From the NCBI RefSeq assembly GCF_020184175.1, contig NC_065532.1, positions 18,972,001 through 19,036,000 on the forward strand: 64,000 bases of DNA, in the 5' to 3' direction. Positions 25,815 through 37,500 of the stretch are shown in pieces. A program made the translations under genes and the position numbers. The stretch's first letter is position 1. Every line of letters begins with the position of its first letter. Source of the DNA: Aphis gossypii (Eukaryota > Arthropoda > Insecta > Hemiptera > Aphididae). The notes under the pieces are model-generated. The model worked only from the letters and a program-made list of their open reading frames with translations. It was not told the origin of the DNA and did no database searches.

Positions 25815-26398
25815 GGGCGATTGTAAGCTCCGTCAGAATACAGATCAAGATAAAAAGGTATTAAAGGTCTAATGTAAACTCCACCAGTTTCAAAATTCGA
25901 AATGAAAAAAAAATGACAGTGTTACAGGATGCTATAAATAGGTATACTAATGGAGTAATATAAGACTTAGAATATTTACAAATTATATCATATCATTTTA
26001 GTTTACATATATGATATACCTAACTATATATTTTTGAATTATATGGTATAACGATTATTTATTATAATTTTTTACTATGATTTAAGTATTTAATGTGGAG
26101 GATTATTAATTATTATTATGAATTTATGAAACATATGATTTTATATTATTAGGTATAACGATTATTTAGGTATTATGATTTTTATTACTATGATTTAAAT
26201 ATTTAATGTGAACAATATGATTCGAGTATTGTATTATATTGTGATACTTTTTTAATAATACATCATATTAATTTTACACTACTACCTACTTGATTTTCTT
26301 CACTGTCGGAGTTTAAATGAGCCTTATTTTACCTGTTTTTTTTTTCTGGCTGAGTTTACAGTAAAAAAAGGTACTTGTGTCGGAGTTTACATGCGCCC
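25815..26398. mobile_element. 584-bp MITE with 8-bp target duplication
   Basis: The ends are GGGCGATTGTAAGCTCCG on the left and, in reverse complement, GGGCGCATGTAAACTCCG on the right. A perfect 8-bp duplication AGTATAAG occurs at 25807-25814 and 26399-26406. The TGTAAACTCC motif is repeated just inside both ends (near 25870 on the left; near 26303 and 26352, inverted, on the right). The body is AT-rich and has no transposase frame. An 8-bp duplication fits the hAT or P superfamilies; the GGGCG tip is not a classic hAT end. Confidence 0.9.
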
Positions 26399-26406
26399 AG
26401 TATAAG

Positions 26407-29239
26407 TATTATAGGAGTATTGCTATAATATGTACAATATTGTTAATTGTCATTTGTCAGTTATCATATTATTACGAGTACCTATATACGAATAATAAAT
26501 GTAAATAATAGTTAAATAAAAATAATTTGAAAAAAAAAGATCAATAAATGTGTACAAATTAAAAATTATTCAATAGCATTTTTCATATTTATGTTATAGT
26601 TTACTATATTATATATAGGTACATTACTCATTACATTGTAATATTATACAAGTATAGCTGTAATCTGCATTCTGCATTGTAAATAATTGTGATATTATAT
26701 TTTACTTCTGATAGGGGTTGGGTTTCCTGAACATTTTACCATATTTTTATTTCAACAATTTCTTTCAGGCCTTGTTTCCCTGAAATAAAATGCACGCAAT
26801 ACATTTATTAATATATATATAAGTTTCTGTAAAATTAATTTTCGAACTTACACGAATACTTACTAAGTGCCTACTACAACAACTACCAATATGTTATAAG
26901 TATAACACAAAACTGCTGAGCCACTATCGTGTGAGGTGTGACAATCTATCGTAATAAAATGATAAATTCGTCAATTATGATTATACATTTTAAATTTTTG
27001 AACGATATAGTTCTTAATTTAACATCTGCAATCTAGAATGAAGCGCACGAGCATGGTTAATTTATTATGCATAAATACATAATATATTAACAATAGCACA
27101 TAGGTATTTGGGGTTTTGATGCTTTTGTACAGTAGGTATCAACGATTTTATTTTTGTTATCTCATTTTGGCACTTATGGCTTACACCGCATTCTATATAC
27201 AAAATACATATTATACTTACATACGTCATGAATATTCTAGTTTTATGACTAGTGGCTACTGTTTTGTTTTGCGTTTTAACACGTCATGTGCGATATCTGT
27301 TGACTGCGTTATTATTATTGTTTTGTTGTTCCTGTTAGAAACAGAGTGTATTTTTTAACAATAATTATAAAATACTTTAGTGGATACGTCATTAGCGGTA
27401 GGGTACACGTGTATTGGAATAATCTAATCTAACTAATAAATAATAATAATAATATGATAGTAAATAATAGGTAATATTATATAATGATTTGATGATATCG
27501 AGCAAGTAATACAATAATATGTAGGTATTGTTACAGCCGGATATTGATGTAAGGTTTGATTCATATATTTAAGTTTTGATCGAAAACACTATATCTTTTG
27601 AAACTGTGCACTTCAGTAGTGTAATTATTGGAAGGGAAATGACAACTCCTATACCTTTGTTTTTTTTTTGTATTAACATATTATATTTAATTAATAATAT
27701 TTATCGTTTTAGTAAAAAAATTAATGTGGCATGTCCCGTAAATTTTGAAAGTTTCGAATCCGCGTTTTCTATAGGTAAACAGTAAACACGTTGTGATAGA
27801 GATTTTAGTAGGTATCTCGATTCTTCTGTTTCAGATTGTTAAGTAATCTCTAGAAATATAGTATGATAAAAGCCATATTTTTATATGAAAAATAAACATA
27901 TATGAATTATTATACGTACCTACATTGCTGTTATTATTTTTTTAAAAGCTTTTTAGGTACTCCTTAAATGACAATATGTCTATTAAAAAATTTATTTTTA
28001 ATTTTAAATTTCAAAGAAAAATATTATTTGGCGTATTTTATCATTTTGATCTATAAAAATCAAATTTTGGATAAGTAGCTTATCAGATATTTTATAACTT
28101 TCCAAGTATTTAGAATTAAACTACTTAAATCACTACCCAAAATGCAATGTTTATGTTATCTACTTCCAAAAATATTTTGCTTTAGAATAAAGAATTAAAA
28201 ATGTATTTATTTAAAAGTTATTTTTAAAAACGTTGATAGTTTTTAAAATAATGAGTCTTTCGTTAAAAATATCTGGTGGAATTTAAAAAATATTTTTGTT
28301 TTTGAATAGATTTTTAAAAATAATTTTGATTTACCTAGAAAAGAAACAAATAAATTCATATATATGTTCAAAACAGTAATCGGAGTATCGGACATCGCAA
28401 TAAGACCATAAACTAACCTTCCGCTTATATATTGGTTTAAACCACAAACAATATACGAGTACATAGCTTCAATAGTTTTAAATGTTTATAATACACTAAT
28501 ATTGGTAATATTTCATCCAAAACAAGAACATTTTTTGTTCTTCGACAATTGAATAGTTTTCGCAATACTGGCAATTGACAAAAAATTTAGGTATCTATTA
28601 TAAGCATAAGGTTAGCTGCTACCACTGCAGACTACGATTATATTGACAATAATGTTCTAATAGCCACGTGCTCGACATATAATAATAACAACAACGGTAT
28701 AATTAATAAATGACCTACAATCGTATAGTATGAAATTTGTGTAACATTTGTTTAAATGGGTCGAGAGTTGATAGAAAAACGAAGTAAAAAATTGGTATTA
28801 TAAAATATGTATAATACTATAAAAAAGGTTATAACTTATAAGTAAAAGAAAAAGTATGTTTAAAATGTTTAAATAGCAAACTTGATATTTTCTCCACTGC
28901 ACGGAAAAACAATGAATCGTGGTTGGTCGCTATTCTAATGTAACAAACTAACAAATATAGCGCAAAAATTCAAAAACATGTCAAAAAATACGGTTTACCG
29001 TGTAATGCAAAATCGATCAACAAAATACTATTTATTTATTTTTTATTATGCATTTGGATGCGTGATTACAACTGTAATGCAAAATAGGCTAAGTAAATTA
29101 ATCAAGAAAATAAATAACAATCGATAAAATTGAAAAACGATTACCTACTCGATATAACTACTATATTATGATTATCTAATCAATATAATTATAGTAATCT
29201 TTTTATAAATTATAACCTATCATTATAATAACTGTAAGA
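26407..29239. other. Gene-free AT-rich interval
   Basis: No exon chain or domain was found on either strand. The open frames at 27116-27358, 27576-27785 and 28243-28464 are short, AT-driven and unlike any family I know. Only homopolymers and simple repeats were noted. Confidence 0.55.
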
Positions 29240-29709
29240 GGGACTATATTTTACCCGAAAATATTAAAGCCGACTGTATTTTAACCGACAATATTTTAGC
29301 CAAAAAATTTTACAGCCGAAAGTATTTTAGTTGACAAATATAACAGCCGACAACTAGAATTTGGGGTAAAATGTTAAGCATAAAATCTATTCCTAACATA
29401 AAATTTTCTAATACATTTTCAAAGGTAATTAGCGGCCAGCGTTGTCACTCGCTAGCTGCACTCGCTTGGACATTCAAAACGAAAATATCCCTCGATTTGC
29501 TATGCAACACCACCTAAGGTAGGTCACAGGGTTAAAAAACGATACCCATTATAGTATCACTAAGTAATAAATTTAAAAAAATTAACTATGATAACACTTA
29601 TCGGTATAAATTCGACTTTAATACGTTTCGGCTAAAATCTTGTCGGAGCAAATATTTGTCGGCTAAAATACGTTCGGCTGTAATATTTTCGGCTATTATA
29701 CGCGCTCCC
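29240..29709. mobile_element. 470-bp inverted-repeat element with arrays of a GCCGA motif
   Basis: Both ends carry long imperfect inverted arms. Each arm is itself a direct array of a 15-16 bp unit resembling GCCGACAATATTTTA: about seven units at 29253-29355 and about six in the opposite orientation at 29610-29700. The tips are GGGACTATATTTTACCCG on the left and GGGAGCGCGTATAATAGCC on the right in reverse complement. The middle (about 29360-29600) is unique and less AT-rich, with no open frame. No clear target duplication was found. The phased motif array suggests binding sites for a transposase supplied elsewhere. Confidence 0.78.
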
Positions 29710-31591
29710 AGCTATATAACTATACTATTCATTGGTACTTAGATGTATACATTTATATTTCGTATTATAGATACTCTAAATAGTCTAAATTGTTTTAATT
29801 ACATCTCCTTAAATCTTTTGATACATAAATTATTATTATTATTATATAATCATCCATCAATTCACAATAACAGCCTTTTGCACAGACATGTCTGTATAGT
29901 GTATAGGTAGTGAGTAGTGACTATAATATAGTGTATTGGTATCAACCCAATCTATAATAGTTTTATTTGAGTGTTTATATTTATGGTATTAAAAAATTAA
30001 ACCTGAATACCGGACTGGTCGACATCTTGGTCTCGGCACTGCAGGATGTTGGTGTGTATTGTGATATACAATTCAAAAGCAATGATAAATCATCGCAACA
30101 TCGCATTTAAAAAACGATTGTAAGCCCTGAGCGGAAGTCGGTAAAAAAAACTCACCAGCACTAGCTCAATAATTGCTGACATGTCTACAACCGCTTCGCT
30201 TGTAATGTTTCAAATACTTTTAACGATAGTCTGTAATTTTTCTTTAAACTTAGAGAAAGTGCTGTTGAGAAAATAACTTCTCCAACGATCTATTCATACT
30301 TGATTTAGGTTTTTCAAATGTATTGGGCTGTTATAGCTTTAGATTTTCATAAAACATTTAAAAGACGGCTTGTGTTTCCTAATCAAAAAAAAAAAAAAAA
30401 AAAAAAAAACAACATAACAATGAAATATTTAAATTATGAGCTCATAAAATATTCCTTGCCTCCCAAAGAATCTAAAAACATATATTAAATATAAAACAAA
30501 TAAGCAATTGACTATATTATAATATTAGCAACATTTATTAATTAACCTTTACAATTAAAGGTGTAATAATACATCTAATTTACTATAAAATGTATTTTAC
30601 AAATAATTATAATTTTAATAAACATTGACATATAAAAATATTTGTTATCATACATGTGAGATTTCGATGTAAAACCACTATAACCTAAACTTATATTCTA
30701 GAAAATAACAACATAATTTACAAAAATTAAAGTTAATATAACAGCAGTAATAACTGTATAATATCAAAATAGTTAATTAATGTAATTTAGAATAATAAAA
30801 ATTGTACATAATAATTTACACATAATTCTAACATCTAGCATTATAGTCTATACAGATACAAACGGTTTAAGTACCTACATAGAAATTTTATTTTATTCAA
30901 AATTAAAAAAAATATATATGTGTTTTTAACAATACATTTATTATGGTGCGTAATAATCATGTAAGTTTTTTACATAAGAATTAATTAAAATGTTTTTTTT
31001 TTTTTTTATTAAATAAACAAAACTCCAAATAGATAGGTACATTGAGCAATTTTAGTTTGAAAATAATTAATAATACATAATATTCACTATTCAGTTTAGG
31101 TAACTATTATAATAAAAATAAAACATTAAATAATATCACTTTGCATCAACTCACCATTTGATTTACTATTTGTAGAATATAAAAAATAATTTCATCACCA
31201 AAATTAGCTGTGTGACGTGTTCTGTTTGTTAAATTAATAAATTATAACAACTCTAACTTGAAAAAAGTTTAAAAATAGTACTAAATAAAAATTAAATGTT
31301 TTAAATTATAACATTTATAGTATAGTAGTATATAGGTACGTATATTCTGTTAATAGTTATTTAATTTTCATAAATAATATCAAGAATATTTAATTTAGTA
31401 ATAATGTTGTTGCAAAAGTAATATCATGTACAGATTTTATTATTATTTATTACAAAAATACTTTATGATTGTTTTGTTTTTAAGACATTTTATGTTTTTT
31501 TTCCATTTGTAAACCTGAAAATTAATTTTAAATACTGATTATTATCTATCCCCAGAAAACAGCACATTTTATTTAAAAATATGTGTAGTAC
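29710..31591. other. Gene-free interval with a poly(A) tract
   Basis: No coding chain. A pure run of about 25 A residues lies at 30385-30409 and may be a retrotransposed tail, but no retrogene body could be recognised before it. A minus-strand AATAAA at 31568-31573, 19 bp beyond the stop of the next gene, is a candidate end for that transcript. Confidence 0.5.
30075..30145 (+). repeat. Dispersed repeat copy (GATAAATCAT...AAACGATT...GAGCGGA)
   Basis: The block contains AATGATAAATCATCG, then an AAAAACGATTGTAAG stretch and TGAGCGGAAG. The same ordered motifs recur at 31850-32010, 32600-32735 and, inverted, 49310-49480. The parent element is not identified. Confidence 0.55.
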
Positions 31592-34500
31592 TTAAAGTTT
31601 AAACATACTTGAAAACCATGAACACATTTTGTGACCAATTAGCAAACACATAAATGGCATAATAAAAGCCGTTACTGCAAAGTAAATGATCACTTCCGTC
31701 AAACTTGCTGTAACCTCTCCGATGATAAGATATATCCATCTTCCAGTTGTAAATTTGTTATAAAGTAAACTATAAACATAAACAAACACAGAAGCTAAAG
31801 TTTCAGTTAACATATAAACAAACTGTAGTCAAACATAAAAAAGAGGAAGGTAGGTAGGTATAACCGCTTTACTGTATAGTAGGAGTCGATAGTGTACCTC
31901 GCCATTGAGTAGTTACTGTAGGTAATGATGTGTTAAATTTTAATTCAATGATAAATCATTGTATAATATGATGAAAAACGATTTTAAGTGAAGACGGTGT
32001 AGCCTTTTAAGTAACCAAGGTTACCAAACATTTATTTTAAGAATACTATTAATATTTTAACAAGTGTTTGTATTTTAGTTTAACCCGATAATTTTAAAAG
32101 TACTCAGAATTTTCGATCTCACAATGTACAACTGGATTCAATTTGATACAAGAAACCTTCATTGAAGTTGATAATTAGAGTATTTTTTCTACTAGAGAAA
32201 ATATGTTTATAGACACGCTAAATTTAACGAAAAATACTATACATATTTGTAGAATCAATTCATTCATTACTATACGCTCAATATCAAAAAAAAAAATGTT
32301 TTTGAGAAAATCTAACTCGCACTAATTATTCAATATAGTATCTATATTAATATTCTATATTGTATATATACTACTAAAAAGAGTTTTCAATTAATATAAT
32401 AAAAATAAAAACATTTTAACTTTTAAAATTAAATTTTTTTTTTATCTGCGCCTAAGGTTTTAGTCGTTTTAGAATATTTTAAGTATAATAATATATCCGG
32501 GAGGAAACAATGCGAAAGTGGTCCCCTCCCGATTGTCGGTTGCGAACAGAAAAAAAAAGTAAAAATAATATATACAAAATATACATAATAAAACTGCTCT
32601 AATGTATAGTAGATTTCGAGTGTACCTATTAACATTCAGTAAATCAAGTTTATATGTATTAAATTTGAATTTAACGATAAATAATTATAGCATATAAAAA
32701 ATGATTTTAAGCGAAGATGGTTCGTTAGCTTATGCTACTAACGCTAAGTAGGTAATTATAATTTATGTTATATTTATATTGCCATTTTAAGTAGAGTAAT
32801 TTATTTTATTATTAATAATAAGATATTTTAAATCAATATCTCATAAAACATTACATTTATTTATGTTATACAATTTGAGTAAATATCGACTTATCACTAT
32901 CTATAAATAGCAATAGCCCAAAAATGGTAAAAATATTTTGAAGAATAATACTTTGAAAAGAAAATATTCTAATTTAAATATTTTGAAGTATCCACAATTT
33001 TTGTTTTTGAATAAAGAATATTGATTTTGTTAAAAACTGGATTCCAGTTTTTCCATAATTAATTTTTCCCAATTTTAAGGAATAAACTGGAAAATTATTT
33101 TTCTTCCTCCCAGAAAGTTTAAAATCGATGTATTTTTGCCATTGTAAAAAAAGAGATTCAAAGAAAAAAACACAGATCATTGTAAAAATTATACATACAT
33201 TCATACGATATAATATGAAATCGATAAAAATGTGTGTTCATCTATATAATACTATATTTTTAGGATACTTTCAATGTTATTTAATCAATATAAACAGTAC
33301 TATTTGGATTATTTAGGATACAAGAGATATTTTAAAGTTTAAACTTCAAGAGTTCAAACTACAATAACCTATTTTAAATAGATTTGTTCTTATGATTTAT
33401 AAAAGTTTTTATGCTCTTGACCCAATTATAAATAGGTAATCGATATTGCTTATTATTGAGAAATAATAGTTTAGATTATTATTCTTTATCTAAAGGTTAT
33501 TACCAATTAACAAGCGCCCAAGCTGACTAATGTTCCTTGTATTTAATTTAAAGTTAATATAAACTTAAATTAATTTGGCACAAATACAATCTTTTAGGTT
33601 ATATCCAAAAGGCAAAAATACAATAAATATAAACTATACATTTTACTAAAAGAAATCGATGTTGAAATTTAAGATGGATTATTTTTATTTTAAAATATAC
33701 TATTTAGATAATGTTTATAATATATTAATTATCATTTATAAAAATACAGTCAAAGAACCTAAACATCTACTAATACTAACAATACTTGTACTAATAGGTA
33801 CTTAAATAATTATTTATATAGTTATAGTAACCTATAACATAAATGTGTTCGTACTATTTAAGTACAAATTATTTCTATGTATATGCAATCACGGTCGAAC
33901 TACATTACACCATTTCATTCAAGTCAACTATAATGTTTCTCAAGCATGGAAAGTAATGGAATAAAAGATAAGTACCTACATGGGTAATTATATGTTATTG
34001 TCCGTATAATGCGGATTGAAAACGGAATTGTTAATCAAAAGTGTCATTACAAAATAAAAAAATATAAATTAAAACCGTATATCTTCTTTTGCGTTTTATA
34101 TAATGTATATTTATCTCATGTACAATTTATAAGTTGTGTTTACCCTTGAAAATATGCACGCACATTGTTCGCAATAATTAATCGCATTTAATTTGTCTAT
34201 ATTTGAATATTATAGTGTATAAATTATATGGATTGTTTTTCAGCGTTATTTATAATTTTGTTTTTTATTTGCGATTATTTAATTATTTTATACAATCACC
34301 GTAACAACTAACAATTAACAGGTATATTGAAATAAAATATACGATTGGTAATTGATATTATTGATGGTCATATTTACCATGTGACGTATGAACCGGACAG
34401 CATAAACAACCCGGCCGTAGATTCGATCAGTTTGGGCAGACGGTGCTTGGTGGTGGCCATATCGAACAACGTTAACACAATCGGATTGGTGTGCACTGCG

Positions 34501-37500
34501 TGGTTGTACCAGTCCGGTATCCAATTGTTCATTTCGTTTGGAAACAACAGCGGCTTGTTCACCGCACAGATCGCCCAGAACATAACGCATACATCCTACA
34601 TAATATTATATAGTTGTATAATAATATTAATAGATTGCTAGTGAAATTTGGAATCCCATATTATATGTTATTAAACAATAATGATACTTACTTTATTAAT
34701 AATTTATATTTAATTGAGCTAATATTAATAACCTAACAAATTTATTGTAATTCTTAGAATATAATAATATATCTTATAATATTAAAAAATCTAAGCAGAA
34801 TTTGAGAATGTGGTCTTATGAATTAATATAATTCAAAATTCTGAAAAAATGCATTACCTATCTAAAAACATAATTCATAAAAATGAGTCTATTATTCTGA
34901 AAAAATGTCCTGTATCTACATACGTATTACGTATAAATGTAATATGTGTGTGTGTTTGTGGATTATTCCTATAATATCATCATTATTCGTTATTTTATAT
35001 TATCGGCGAATTTATCGCAAAGATACAATCACTGTGCATAAAAATCCATTTAGATTTCAACTATTATAATTTATAAGAGAAAAAGAATTTTAAAACAGTT
35101 TGATTTGAGATTTTTATTGTATTAAAAATACTTATAACTTTTTTAACCTATAGGAAATTTTATATGGATATATGGACATATGACAAGAACTTAGAAGTAT
35201 TATTCATTATTTTTAATATTTAATTGACAAAAACGGAAATAATAAATGTAGAATATTCAATAAAATATTGAAGGTTAATTTGTATAGGTAATGAAAAGTT
35301 TAAAGTAAGTGCGTGTAGAATTTTTTCTTTAAATATATCATTTAAATTAGTAAACTAACAACCATCAATCGCATGAACCTTGAATTATTTAAAAAAAAAA
35401 ATAAGAGTGTTATACAACAATACTTCAATATTTGTAGTCTTAAATCATAAAATTCATAAAAAATTACACATTTATGAAACTTTAAATTTTATCTTTCATT
35501 CATCAATACCATTTAAAACATATTATATAGGTTATCTAATAACAAGGTAATTGTATTTATGATGATTAAAATAGTATCAGCTACATTTCATTATAATTTA
35601 TTATTAAAATTATTTCAAATATTTTATTGGTATGTATAATGCATATATATTATAACTAAACAATTAAACACATGTATACAAATAAAAATTTTTCATTAAA
35701 AAAAATTCTTCTATAAATTCCATATAAAATTTTAAATGATCAGTTAAATTATAAATGATACTCACAATTGTTACTGGAAATACAAGGCTGACAAATATGA
35801 AATCTCTTATTTTCTTATTTTGTTGCAGCCGTGGTTTTATCCATGACTTTCCAGGACCAGAATCAGCATAATCTATGAATACTGTGCAATAAATAAAGTA
35901 AGCAACTTGCAATATCTGTAAAAAAAAAAAAAAATTATTGTATATAATTAAATTTAACACTAATACAAGGAAAATTATTTTATTACACACAAATTAAAAA
36001 AACTAAGATTTGTATGAAAAATAAAGTTTAGGTATATAGTTGCTGCTGATTTAAAATTAAAAAAATTGATTATAAAAGGTATTAGAAATAAATAGATTTA
36101 GTTAAAAAAAAATTATAATTCAATTTTAAATCTATTCCCGGAAACCTCTCAGAAGACACATACTAGAATGGCCTTGAGACCTAATTTAATTTAAGCCCCA
36201 TAAGTACATAAATTCATGCCAAAGTGCCTTCATTTCATTTAGTACTTTTCCCCCCATGACACCAAGTCTTCTAATGTATTAAATAAATAAAAGTCATCGC
36301 ACGTCACTTATAATATACTTATTGTATCCATTTGTAAAAACTGTAGATTGATTGAAATTAAAAAAGAAAATTTAATGCAATTTGTTAGAAAGATTAACAA
36401 AATAATAATAAATAATAAAAAAATAAAATGAATTTTCCACTTATATTTTATTGTTATGAATTATAATAATAATAAAATTTATATATATTATTAAATATAT
36501 TTACATACACAATATGATTAATATAGCCATGTACATTGTACATTTATGATATGAAAATACTGTATAATATGCAAATTTTTAAAACAGATAGTATAGGTAT
36601 ATTTCGTAATACATCGCACATGATATTATGATACATAATGTATTTATAGATAATATCAGAATCGGTAACATACATCATACATTATATTATAGTGTACATG
36701 ATAAGACGTACTATATTTGTATATATATAAATATATTACTATTTATATTTTAAAAATTAGGAAATAATTGCATTTCCTAGGGAACATATAAAATACCTCA
36801 AATTTTTAGACGACAATTAAAATAAATCGGTTATTACAACATCATCGTAGATTATTAGGAATTGCTTTAATGATAATTATTGTCAAGGCGAGATATTAAA
36901 TTTTTGAAACTATCGAAAGCAATATTATTTATAAAGTTTGATAAACGTTTTTATAAAAAAATTATAGTATTATAATCTTCGATGATAATAATGAAATAGA
37001 GTCTGGGTCGAACCGTTCACCGCGCAAATGACACATTTATATTTACACGTATTATAAAACAAAAATATTACATATTTATAGGTATATTAGTCATAATTAA
37101 GCACTTAAAATGGAGTTTTTAAATGTATATACATATAAAAATGGAATTAAATCCATGCAAATAAAAATGTTTGAAACTTAATTAAAAATCTTGAATTTAT
37201 TTAAGATAGCCCTTAGGAAAGCAGCTGGTTTATAGACTATATTATAGTATCACTAGACTACAGGTATTTTAAAAATATAATTTTTTATTGAAATTTCAGA
37301 ATAATAACTAATAAAGTAATAAATGTGTCCATCATGCCAGTAATAAAATAATTATTTTAAACTTTGAATAAGTTAAGTAACTCAAAATACCTTTTAGTAA
37401 TTTTTCATGCGTAAAAATAAATTTAAATGATGATTATTATTTAATTGATAATTATTGTATCTTGTATACATTTGTAGTTTGTAAAAAAAAACAATTGATG

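Noticed and set aside
30385..30409. Poly(A) run as a retrogene tail
   Set aside because: No recognisable gene body or target duplication precedes it.
32498..32531. CGGGAGG...CCTCCCG hairpin in AIG1-family intron 3
   Set aside because: A 7-bp stem with a 20-bp loop is weak and has no context to suggest a function.
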